Source: Macrocystis pyrifera
Taxonomy: Eukaryota; Sar; Phaeophyceae; Laminariales; Laminariaceae
Direction: 5' to 3'
Assembly (NCBI GenBank): GCA_031763025.1
Contig: JASSKH010000007.1
Span: forward strand, 4,724,930-4,788,929
Length of the DNA stretch: 64,000 nucleotides
The notes beneath the pieces were generated by a model, which did not search any database, was not told where the DNA came from, and worked only from the letters and a program-made list of their open reading frames with translations. Below are positions 32,564 through 41,653 of the stretch, piece by piece (position 1 is the first letter of the stretch; every line of letters begins with the position of its first letter). Made by a program: the position numbers and the translations under genes.

Positions 32564-33098
32564 CTAGCCCACTCTCATGAGCCGTATATGCAGAATTATG
32601 GGAAATTCATGGAAACCCCGATTCCACGAGCTAGAACATGAGTCGAAGATGCGGCTCCTCAAAACCCACTCCCACACCTCTGAACGGCGAGGCAACGAAG
32701 CCGGCAAAGTACGTAAAAAAAAATCAATAAAGGGAAGACCTAGCCTTAAGGGGCAGGAAGAAATCGTCGATGAAAGCCATCGCCATACCGCCCGCACGGG
32801 GGGGGGGCGAGGAAGATGCACGGAAAAGCGAAAAGTGCGTACGGGAACAAAAAGAAAAATAACACGGAGGACGACAAGAACCACCTATACCCAGTCCACC
32901 ACTCTAGAAGCGCGTCCCAACACCGAGCTGGGGTAGGCAGGACAGAATACGCAAAAACACATCCCCGACCCAGTTCAAACATAAAAAAAAAAGAAAACAC
33001 GCCAGAAACATATCGGGCAGACAAAAATTCATCCCCCAAGGCCTAGGAAGACGACAAAAAAAATTAACTAAATAACGAGTGCAGTCAAGACGCGAAAT
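32564..33098. other. Gypsy 3' untranslated stretch
   Basis: Lies between the pol C terminus and the 3' LTR. A 119-codon basic frame on the opposite strand (32577-32936) has no recognised domain and is probably chance. AGAGTGGGCTAG next to the LTR is a weak polypurine tract. Confidence 0.5.
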
Positions 33099-33434
33099 TC
33101 AGCTATCCACGGCGGCACCTCGAGATTCATCTACGTTGCGCTGGACCCCCCGTGTAAACGCGCTAGCCAAGTGAATTTGCAGACACCAAGAACCTCGTAC
33201 AGCTCTCGTCGAAGTCGTGTAGCGCGCCGGAGAAAGAGGAAGCTTGATGGGTCCCGGGTCGTCCAAAAATCGAACCAAATATACTCCATCCGTCGGTGTA
33301 GTTGGGCTGATTTTCCCGAGCCACCACAGACCGTCGTCGCCCTTGTACCAAACGTGGGCCCCGTTGGGAAGTACAGTGTTGCTGTATCGGCGGAGCCAAT
33401 CGGCGGAGCCAATCGGCGTGCGATACGCAACCAT
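33099..33434 (-). pseudogene. Gypsy pol C-terminal Tudor-like domain, out of frame
   Basis: The peptide LPNGAHVWYKGDDGLWWLGKI, then GVYLVRFLDDPGPIKLPL, has the Tudor/Agenet-like layout (Gly-Xaa-Val-Trp, Trp-Trp-Xaa-Gly-Lys-Ile, Tyr-Leu-Val-Arg-Phe-Leu-Asp). It lies directly after the chromodomain but in another frame, so a frameshift near 33430-33470 breaks the protein. A chromatin-reading or nucleic-acid role is inferred by analogy only. Confidence 0.6.
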
Positions 33435-33460
33435 AGCCGGGTGCTAGAAACCGCTCGCCG

Positions 33461-33997
33461 TTACTCCGGGAAAGCTCCCGTTGTGCCGCGCCAATTCTCA
33501 TTCGGCGATACAGGCGGTTGGTTTGGCGGTGTTGGTTCGGAGTGCCGGCCCAGTAGCGCAAAATGCGTGGCGAGAAACTGAAGGTCCATTTCCCGTTCCC
33601 AGGATGGCCGGGAAAGTCCCTTCCAGTGCGTCTCATACATCACCGCGATGACGCCGCCTCGACCTCTAACCGATTGATGTCCAGTAATCTTTTCCACTTC
33701 GAGTCGTTCAAGAGGGGTCGAAACGTCGTCCTCGGTGACGTGGTACAGAGGGGATTTCTTGGAGAAATTGTTGAGCACGTATTGCGTCAACCCCGCCGGC
33801 AGATACTTCGGCATGTCGCCACGGTCGTGGGGGTTGGCACAGGGCTTGCAGCGTTGAACAGATACGCGCCGGCGAGCCTCGGCGCCGGGCATATCGGAAG
33901 GAAGATCCAAATACAGGAGCTTTGCTCCGAGAGGAGATCCATCCGGGGTGTCTGCAGACGAGCAGGGACCAACTGCTAGAACTTTGTAGGGGCCCGT
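33461..33997 (-). pseudogene. Gypsy integrase GPY/F module and chromodomain
   Basis: Begins just after an in-frame TAG (33998-34000) with TGPYKVL, the GPY/F motif. Later comes LEVEKITGHQSVRG, then YETHWKGLSRPSWERE, matching the chromodomain pattern (EVE-I, W-G, SWE). Chromodomains of chromoviruses steer integration to marked chromatin. Same frame as the integrase core; only the stop divides them. Confidence 0.85.
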
Positions 33998-35227
33998 CTA
34001 GTTTAGGGAGAGTTTGGCCTTGAAGACCTTGGCGTCCGTGTCTGGTTTCGCGCCCTGGCGGATGGTGGCCGCCGAATTGTACACCCACACCCAACCACCA
34101 ACGTCAAATTTGGGGACCGGACGCAGAGCGTCGGAGAGGACGGAGTTGCGACGGTTCACGCGAGCGACAGTGAGGGCGTGGTGTTCTCGAACGATGTCGT
34201 ACGCGCGCTGCTGACGGTCCGTCGCCAAGTCGCAGTAGGCGAGATGGTCGCGGGCCAAACTCTGGTGGCCGGCGACTCCTGCACGTTCGAAAATCGTGAG
34301 AGGAAGGCGTGGGAGCCGACCCATATGTACCTCGTTGGGAGCCAGACCCGTGGCGGCACTAACGGAATTGTTGTACGCAAATTCGACGTGAGGGAGCTGC
34401 TCATCCCAGTTGTTTTGGAGCTCGTTGACGACCATTGCCAACATCTGGGCCATCGTGTGGTTTACACGTTCCACCCCACCGTTGCTGTTTGGGTGGTAGG
34501 AGCTTGTGGCAATTTTTCGAACCCCGAGAAGCTGATATACCGCATGCGAAAGCTTGGAGCAGAACTGGAGGCCGTTGTCCGAGAGGATACTGCGCGGGCA
34601 CCCCCAAATAGGGATATACCGGTTGATGAGAATGTTAGCCGTGCCCTCAGCGGTGAACTCTGCCGCTGTGACGGCGTACATGTCAGCCCGGCGGCTGAAA
34701 CGATCAGTGAAAAGCAAGATGTAGGTATTACCTCGAGGCGTCACCGGGAGGGGGCCGAAGTAGTCGATGCTGACGGCGATGCCGGGCCCTTCTGGCAAGG
34801 GCAACGTGATGGAGGGCCACCGGACCGTCTGCCGCGACGTTTTTCGTGCCTGGCACTTTAAGCAGTTGCGTAGCCACCACCGAGTGCAGATGCTCATGCC
34901 GATCCACCAGTAGAAACGTTCGAGCATACGTAGGGTGCGCGCGGTTCCTAGGTGGCAGGAAGCCGTAGAATGGCAAGCCTGCATGACCCAGGGGCGCATG
35001 AGCAGCGGAACATAAATGCGAATAGGCTCGTCGTTCAATAAGCAGGCCGTACGGCCCACCGGGCGTGGCGTATCCAACGCAGGAGGGGGAGACGGCTGTC
35101 GGACAAGTAGAACGATGCCCGCGTCAGTGGTGTGCAAGCGGCCTTTGGCGGCCGGCTCTTGAACTTGGGCGCTGGTGGGAAGGGAAACCTGATAAAAAGT
35201 CGTCTGGCAAAACGTCCGGTCGGCCAA
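33998..35227 (-). pseudogene. Gypsy integrase core
   Basis: Zinc domain H86, H92, C122, C125 (ACHSTASCHLG, NCLKCQ) and catalytic D155 (SIDYFGPLP), D217 (ILSDNGLQF) and E253 (GGVERVNH): D217 and E253 are 35 residues apart, a D,D35E integrase. The catalytic set is complete. The frame is shifted relative to RT-RNase H (change near 35200) and ends in a TAG before the GPY/F motif, so it cannot be made as part of an intact pol. Confidence 0.94.
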
Positions 35228-36674
35228 GGGCTATGTAGCGCATGGCGGCATTGCACGCGGGCTCAGCCTGTTGTTCCCGAGCCCAATCGGCGTGCGAGTA
35301 GCGCGCTGCGGAATCACCGAACTGAAACTCGGCAGCTGCGCCGAGTGCGTCCAAGTCGGTCGAGGTGACGGGAGGTGCGTCAGTTGGCGGCGGAAGTCGT
35401 AAAAGAGGAGTTCCCATGGGCTCGGTGCGGTCGCGGCCGGACGGGATGGGTACCGTCGGGACGGACGAGGCGGCAGGAGTCGGGGTCAAAACGACGGGTG
35501 CGGGCGGTCGTGGCCGTGGGGCTCGCAGCGGGGTGGTAGCGCGCCGGGCTGATGGTCTAGGGGTCCCGCCGGGCCCGAAGCCATAATCAACAGCAGGCGG
35601 CACGGCGCCAGCGGCGGCGGCTGTTCGTCGGCGCGTCAGCGATGAGATGCGGCCTGAAGACGGCAAAACGTTCGGAGGCGCCGGGTTGCCAGGCGGCGAT
35701 GGGGTAGACGCGGCCGGATCAGTGATCACGGTGGAATCTTTTCCCTGTAAAGTGCTCGTCGGGGGAGGAGCATGCTGGGCGACAATCGTCGCTGCATCGG
35801 GGGCTTCTGCGGAGCCCTGGCCTGAAAGGGAAGACGCGGCCGGAGCAGTGCTCACGACGGAATCTTCGACCTGTGAAGTGCTCGTCGGGAGAGGAGCGCG
35901 CTGGGCGACAATCGTCGCTGCAGCGGGGGCTTCTGCAGAGCCCCGGTCGCCCCCGGAGGGTACGACAAAAACCGAAGCGAAAGCGTCGGTGGCGGGGGGT
36001 GAAAAATCCCCCAAGCCAGGACGGCGGTCGACGGTGGCGACGGAGGCAGATACACGAGCGACGAATCTCCCCGAAAGAGCAGAGAGGTCGTCAATCCTCA
36101 TACGTGGCCCGTGTGTGCGAAAATCGCGAAAATCCGAAGGGGCGAGAGGTAGCCCACCCAAGACGGCACTTTCACTGCGGGACATCAGCCCACCCAAACC
36201 GACACCAGGGGTCGGCGAAGAGCTAGTGTGAAGCCCGCAGGCTCGGATGAGGAAGATACCACCGTCCTCGACGGGGTTGAGGCAGCTAGACCCACTGCGA
36301 TCGTGTTCTGTGGCGGGCTCTGGCAAGCGGGAGAGGAAGCCAGCATTTCCGTTGGCGCTGCCCTTGCGGTACTCGAGGGTGTAGTCGAATGCAGTGAGGA
36401 ACTCGAGCCACCGTTGGACTCGCGCGTTGTGGTCCCCTACTTTGGCGATACTCTCAAGTGCTTTGTGATCCGAAAATATTCGAAACTTCGTGCCCCACAG
36501 GTAACCCCGGAGTCGTTTGATAGCCCAGACAATGCTGCCAGCTTCCAGGTCCAACGGTGTCCAGTGCCTTTCGGAATCGAGGGTAGCGCGGCTGATACAA
36601 GCAATGGGCCGTACCGAGCCGTCCGGTTGTTCTTGTTCGAGCGCGGCACCGAAACCGTCGGTGCAGGCGTCGCA
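35124..36674 (-). pseudogene. Gypsy RNase H and Pro/Ala-rich linker
   Basis: The RNase H domain opens just after a TAA (36675-36677) with CDAC, then LEAGSIVWAIKRLRGYL, FRIFSDHKALESIAKVGDHN and RWLEFL, the usual Gypsy motifs. About 330 residues rich in Ser, Thr, Pro and Ala follow (with a repeated AEAPxAATIVAQxAP segment) before the integrase zinc domain. Such a long disordered linker between RNase H and IN is unusual. Confidence 0.88.
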
Positions 36675-38960
36675 TTACACGTGGAAGGGGCGGGAGCCGT
36701 CGGCTACGGCATCCCAGTCAGGGAAGACCAAAATCGGTGGGGCCGCGAGCTCGGCGAGGATCTGGCGGACGATAACTTCCATAGCCGGCGTGAAGACATA
36801 CTTGACCCCCTTCCGGAGAAGGGCGGTGAGAGGACGTATCCGTTTGGACAGGTCGGGCAGGAATTTGCGATAATATCCTACGCCGCCCATCAGGGCACGG
36901 ACCTGTTTGAGGTTCTTGGGCATGGGCATTTTCAGCAAGGCCGAAACTTTTTCCGCATTAGGGCTTATACCCGCGGGCGAAATAGAGTGGCCCAGAAAAT
37001 TGGCGTCCATGGCGCCGAGGCGAGCCTTCGAGGGGGAGAGCTTGAGGTTGTGTTTGCGCAGGCGTTCGAAGAGGGCTCGTATCGTCTTGACGTGGGCCGT
37101 CGGGTCAGAGTCGAAAACGATCACATCATCAAGGTAGGCCGCCACCTGTGCCAGGCCTTTAATGACTTCGTTAATCACTTTGACGAACCAGCCGGGCGAA
37201 GCACTGCTGCCTTGGGGTATGACGAGCCACTCGTAAAGGCCCGTGGGAGTGCAGAACGCCGTAAGAGGGACGGTGTCCTTGTGCGCGGTAATCTGGTGGA
37301 ACGAGGAGACCAAATCGAAGAGGGAAAACACCCGTCCCTTCCCCAGGGAGTCGAGGACTTGGTCCACGCGAGGGATAGACAGCTGGCTGAGTTTGCTGAT
37401 CTGGTTGAGTTTTTTGTAGTTCACGGTGATCCGAACGCCACCAGACTTTTTCGGGATGACCGCCAGCGGGCTCGAGTACGGAGAAGTCGAGTGCTGGATC
37501 AGACCAGCCGCTAGGTACTGATCCAAGGTGGCCTCCACTTCTTTGGCCAGGATGGGGTTGATGCGGTGCGGCCTGGACGCGCTTCCTTCCGGGACCGAGA
37601 TCACGAAAGGCATCAACGAGCAGGAACCAAAATCCGACTTGGACTTCGAGAAAACGTCAGGAAATTCGCAGAGAACGTCCCCTAGCTGTTCAATGACCGC
37701 AGGGGTCCAGCCTGTGCCGTGAATTTCAAAAGCCACCTCCCGCAGATGTGCCGACAAGCGTGCCCAGATGCGCAGGAACGAAGCGCGCTGTTCTGAGGTC
37801 AAACGTTCAAGCAGTGCAGGCGAGGGCGAGGCTGGAGCTGCGAGGGGGGGGGGGGGAGTAACTGCTGAAACCGGACACACCTCACCTAGTCCGGAGGGAG
37901 GGCTGGGGGCTCGGTTGTCCTGCTGCAAAACGTCCAGCGGAACGCTCAGCAGTGGGGCGTGGGCGACGCCGAGGACAGCCCCCGGCTCGAGAGCCGCCAC
38001 TCCAACGAGGGGAAGAACCTGCCGTCCGGAGGAGACGAAGTGCTCCTCGACCGAGGGTAGGTCGGGCTGGGGCATCATGTCGACCAAGTAGTGTCCAGTG
38101 AGGGCCGGGGAGCCATCGCTCCGAACCAAATTAACAGCAAGCAGCTGGGGAGCGTCTGACAGGGTGACGCCTGCTGCGCCCTCGTAGCGTAGATGGAAGC
38201 CTCCACCCGAAGCGGCGGAGTCGATGGCGTACACGGACATGCCTGTCGGGGCGTGGTGAACTAACTCCAGCTCGCCAAAAACGCGTTGATCAGACGGCCG
38301 AGGTGGCAGAGAGCGGTAGGAGCGGCTATTAAAGCGCATCCAGCTGTCACGTCCCAATAATACAGCATGCTGCATCACCGAGGGGGGAACCACGCAGGCC
38401 CAAACTGCGAGGGAGCAAGTAGGCTCATTTTCTCGAAAAAATTGGACGCTTAGGCGCACGCTCGTCGAAGTCTTCAGAGGGGCCGATTCGCCAAAACCCC
38501 CCCAAGAACGAGGGGCGCCGTTCTGCTCGCACGCGAGGGAGGCCGCACCAACCGAGTGCATGCGATCCAAAACATCTCGCCGGATGAAAGTCCGCGGGGA
38601 GCCAGTGTCGAGAAGCGCCACGCAACCAAAAGGTGCAAGAACGCCAGCTCCGCTGTGAATCGCGATTTTCGTGGTAAAAGAGGCGTCATCGAGGGTAATG
38701 GTGCCCCCGACGAGGCAGGGGCCGTGTTCTGGCAGCGCGAGGGAGGGGTCGACACTAGGTGCGACAGCCAAAATCTCCGGGCTGTGATCAGCCGGCGCGT
38801 CAGAAAAATAGGTCGAAAACTCCAAAGGAGGACCTGGGCAAGCGCGGGCCACGGCCAAAGGGCGGGGCGGCGCTGGTGTAATCTCATGAATTCCGTCAGG
38901 TCTGGTTGGGGTGCAGAATTGGTGAGAGGAGGCGGGGTGTGTCAACCCGGCCTCACTTGA
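36675..38960 (-). CDS. Gypsy aspartic protease and reverse transcriptase
   Basis: In the frame starting at 39071, residues 155-158 are DTGS in VALLDTGSPRTFI (retropepsin active site). RT spans about residues 495-690: SPYSSPLAVIPKKSGGVRI, FSLFDLVSSFHQI (first catalytic Asp), LVIPQGSSASPGWF, AYLDDVIVF (catalytic YLDD, 646-649), then FLGHSISPAGISPN and GGVGYYRKFLPDLS. All three RT aspartates are present. The frame ends in a TAA at the first strand of RNase H (FHV-stop-CDA). Protease and RT look intact, but they lie downstream of the stop in NADAR. Confidence 0.95.
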   Translation of the reverse strand, partial: SSEAGLTHPASSHQFCTPTRPDGIHEITPAPPRPLAVARACPGPPLEFSTYFSDAPADHSPEILAVAPSVDPSLALPEHGPCLVGGTITLDDASFTTKIAIHSGAGVLAPFGCVALLDTGSPRTFIRRDVLDRMHSVGAASLACEQNGAPRSWGGFGESAPLKTSTSVRLSVQFFRENEPTCSLAVWACVVPPSVMQHAVLLGRDSWMRFNSRSYRSLPPRPSDQRVFGELELVHHAPTGMSVYAIDSAASGGGFHLRYEGAAGVTLSDAPQLLAVNLVRSDGSPALTGHYLVDMMPQPDLPSVEEHFVSSGRQVLPLVGVAALEPGAVLGVAHAPLLSVPLDVLQQDNRAPSPPSGLGEVCPVSAVTPPPPLAAPASPSPALLERLTSEQRASFLRIWARLSAHLREVAFEIHGTGWTPAVIEQLGDVLCEFPDVFSKSKSDFGSCSLMPFVISVPEGSASRPHRINPILAKEVEATLDQYLAAGLIQHSTSPYSSPLAVIPKKSGGVRITVNYKKLNQISKLSQLSIPRVDQVLDSLGKGRVFSLFDLVSSFHQITAHKDTVPLTAFCTPTGLYEWLVIPQGSSASPGWFVKVINEVIKGLAQVAAYLDDVIVFDSDPTAHVKTIRALFERLRKHNLKLSPSKARLGAMDANFLGHSISPAGISPNAEKVSALLKMPMPKNLKQVRALMGGVGYYRKFLPDLSKRIRPLTALLRKGVKYVFTPAMEVIVRQILAELAAPPILVFPDWDAVADGSRPFHV

Positions 38961-39419
38961 TCGGAGGGTGTCGCGGACGGCGGAAAGAGCTTTACCGAGT
39001 AAATTTTTCCCACGCCACCGAGAGGGGTCGTGAGCTTCGGGGTCGTCTGCCCGCAAACCGATGCCCCACACGGCATCAAAAGGGCTGGCTTCAGCCTAAA
39101 TTTTGGTGCCAGTGCTCAATAGGTGCTGCTTCATGACCGGGTTCTGCGAGAATTTGGCAAAATTACCAGCAAGGACGGCGTCTTCCCGAACACGGTCCCA
39201 GATAGCGCAGTCGAAGTTATGCACGCCTCGACCGAGGTGTTTGTGCTCGCGTGGGTCTGGCGAGGCCATAATCCGCTCCGCTGAGCCGTGGTCCTGGAAA
39301 AGGCGAGCCTTTTCAGCCATCATATACTGCTCCGCGCAGGAATATGATACATCGTCGACGACAAAAGACGAGGGGGACCACTGCGAAAAATAAGAGGGGG
39401 GCTGCCAGAACAGTACCAC
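38961..39419 (-). pseudogene. NADAR (YbiA-like) domain within Gypsy pol, interrupted by a TAG
   Basis: Signature segments in order: WQPPSYFSQWSPSSFVVDD, YSCAEQYMMAEKARLFQD, HLGRGVHNFD, IWDRVREDAV, GNFAKFSQN, LLSTGTKI, in-frame TAG (39096-39098), then EASPFDAVWGIGL and RWRGKNLLGKALSAVRDTL. This matches the NADAR family end to end. Known members are N-glycosidases acting on riboflavin intermediates or removing ADP-ribose from guanine; activity here is inference. The domain sits between gag and protease. A real readthrough codon is possible but the copy has other stops, so decay is likelier. Confidence 0.9.
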
Positions 39420-39863
39420 CCGCTCCGTTGTATACTCGAGAGTAGGGTCAAAAACCGACGGTGCCGAGTCGTCGGTGGCCGCAGTTGCGGCGTGTGGGGG
39501 GGGGAGTGTGCTTCTCTGAGAACACTGAGCCCCTGGTGCACGAGGCGAGTCCGGTTCCACGTATACTGGCTCTGTGTCACCATTGCCCGTAGGCAAAAAA
39601 AAAAAAAAAACGCCAGAAGGTTCTCTTGCTGCGCCCGATGATCTCTGTCCTGGACCAAAGGGGGCAGGGGGCTCTGAGCCCGTTCTGCTTGATGAGAGCT
39701 GCGATTCTTCCGAATTTAACGGGTATGCTGTCCGGTTGATCTGACCGGAGGCCGTGGAGTCACCACTGGCTCGACGGACAGTGCCAGGTTTTTCCTGTTC
39801 CACTGGAGCTGAAGGAGCGCTGCGCACATGGAGTGGCGGTGTCTGATCATGCGTTCTTGCCAA
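39420..39863 (-). CDS. Gag-pol overlap and linker preceding NADAR
   Basis: The frame with NADAR opens at 39863 and overlaps the end of gag (39716) by 148 bases. Relative to gag it is the -1 frame, the arrangement of many Gypsy elements that make Gag-Pol by -1 frameshifting. The linker is Ser/Pro/Gln-rich. A T16 run on the sense strand (39595-39610) encodes a Phe stretch and is a likely place for length errors or slippage. Confidence 0.7.
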
Positions 39864-41632
39864 CGACGGAACGCCTCGCCGTCGTCGCCGAGCGTTCCGA
39901 GGTCGGGGTTCAAGATACCACTAAGGTTTAAAAAAGGGTGCCTACACTGACGAAGAGAGTGTGTGTCTTCGTGACAGTTTAAACAGCGTCCTCGGTTTTC
40001 GCTGAGGGCGGCTGCGCGAGCGGACGATGAAAGTAGGCCGCTCCAGAGGGGAGGGTCCTCGGTCTGGATGGACATGCAAACGGCGTGAACTTCGGCATAG
40101 TGGTGTTCTTCGAGGGGCCAGCAGTTGGAAGAGGTGTCAAGCCATGGGTCGAGGCAGTCAGGGATGGATTTGTGGACATTCATCACAAGCGGATTATTGC
40201 GCGATCCCGTCTGCCAAGAAGGCGACTGGGGAAGCGTCCGGCCCTGGCCGCGACCAATATTGGCGGGCCGGGGCCCCGACGGGGCGGATGACCGCGCACC
40301 CGACGAAGAAGCAGGCAAAGAAAAATATTTTTCGCCGTTGACGGCAGGTGTCTTATTATTCGCAAGAGTCTCGAAAGCTAACCACATGGCGTCCAAAGTG
40401 CCGAACGGCCTCGAAACCGTAGCCAAAACTCCCGGGTACAGCGTCGGCATCAAACTAGGGTACTGCTCGTTCACTGCCATCCGAACTAACTCTAAAACGA
40501 CCTCCACCCCCGGTGCCAAAACACGCTCAGTCCCCGTCGCTGCGGACACCACCCCTCGCAATGCACGACCAAAATCGCAAAAAGGGGTCCCGTTAGCCAC
40601 GCCAAAATTATGCAACTTGGTGTAGCTGGCCCCCGTGTTGGTGCGGTCAAAGTGGTTGCTCAGCAACCTCAGGAGGAGCGTGAACGCCTCCGGTCCCGAC
40701 GATCCTGCTGCGAGGGCGCGCGACACCTGTCCAAAAAAATCATCCATCAAGGTAGTGAGAGGGGCGGTCGTAGGCTTGTCAGGCGTGATGACGCGCGCGA
40801 AGGATTTCTTGAGAGGGTATTCCCAACCGGGGATCCAGTTAGTAGAACTAAGGCCTTCATGGCTGCCATCGTTGCACATCATGAGAATATCAGAGGCGGA
40901 GGCCTTTACCGAACGCATGAGTTGCTGTGCGGCCTCGCAAGGGTCGATCGAGGAGGGGAAAGGCAAGACAGAAATGCGTAAAATATCCTTCAGTCCCAGG
41001 CGTTTGTACGCCCGTTGTACGTCGGCAGCGTGCTGTTTCGCGGCGGCAGCGGCGGTGGAGTCGATCGCCGAAGTTCGGTCGTGAGCAAGGTTAGATGACA
41101 CAGGCAAGGCGCGGTCATCGGACATGGTCAAACGACCAAAACGCGCGGCGGAAGAAGCAACCTCAGTCAGCGAGGGGATCACTTGCCTCTTGCTGATGGC
41201 GTGCTTCGCTGGAACGGGGGCTCTGGTGTTGCCGTCCGAGGAAGAGCTGGGGGAAGTAGCTCGACCAGAGTTGTCCCGCGGGCCGTACCGACCGTCACCC
41301 GATCGCTCCTTCCCCTTCCACCGGTTTTTTCTCCGTCCAGTCCCGTTGCGCCGAGACGAACTGCCACCCGTTTCCCCGCCCGAGCCCCGGCGGAGCCTGC
41401 TGTCCAGACCGGCCGGATCCCCTCCAACCCTCGTGCGCTGGCGGGCCTGGTCGCCAGCGCGGCCGCGAGCGCGGTCTCCGGCCACAGAGCTGTCGCCAGT
41501 TCCCCCGTGGCCGCTGGAGGAGGTGGGGCGGTGTCCAGCTTCCGGGATCGAGTAAGAGGGGGGGGGTCCTGGGGGGGGGCAGCGCGCTCCCGCCGCCTGC
41601 AATGAAGCTGGTACGCGGCCGGTCTCGGCCAT
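39716..41632 (-). CDS. Gypsy gag, capsid and nucleocapsid part
   Basis: 638 codons from the Met at 41632. An Arg/Gly/Ser-rich basic region (residues 1-150) is followed by a helical Leu-rich segment (about 200-450; LKDILRISVLPFPSS, AFTLLLRLLSNHFDRT) taken as capsid, and one zinc knuckle CLNCHEDTHSLRQC of CX2CX4HX4C form near residue 565. Gag packages the RNA into particles. The frame is the same as the upstream 41654-43456 segment and only one stop codon (41654-41656) divides them, so this is the second half of a single gag. Confidence 0.9.
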   Translation of the reverse strand: MAETGRVPASLQAAGARCPPPGPPPSYSIPEAGHRPTSSSGHGGTGDSSVAGDRARGRAGDQARQRTRVGGDPAGLDSRLRRGSGGETGGSSSRRNGTGRRKNRWKGKERSGDGRYGPRDNSGRATSPSSSSDGNTRAPVPAKHAISKRQVIPSLTEVASSAARFGRLTMSDDRALPVSSNLAHDRTSAIDSTAAAAAKQHAADVQRAYKRLGLKDILRISVLPFPSSIDPCEAAQQLMRSVKASASDILMMCNDGSHEGLSSTNWIPGWEYPLKKSFARVITPDKPTTAPLTTLMDDFFGQVSRALAAGSSGPEAFTLLLRLLSNHFDRTNTGASYTKLHNFGVANGTPFCDFGRALRGVVSAATGTERVLAPGVEVVLELVRMAVNEQYPSLMPTLYPGVLATVSRPFGTLDAMWLAFETLANNKTPAVNGEKYFSLPASSSGARSSAPSGPRPANIGRGQGRTLPQSPSWQTGSRNNPLVMNVHKSIPDCLDPWLDTSSNCWPLEEHHYAEVHAVCMSIQTEDPPLWSGLLSSSARAAALSENRGRCLNCHEDTHSLRQCRHPFLNLSGILNPDLGTLGDDGEAFRRWQERMIRHRHSMCAALLQLQWNRKNLALSVEPVVTPRPPVRSTGQHTR

Positions 41633-41653
41633 TGAACCGTGGCGGCAGACGCT

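Noticed and set aside
36228..37514. 428-codon plus-strand frame
   Set aside because: It lies antisense to the RT and RNase H domains, whose motifs are unambiguous on the minus strand.
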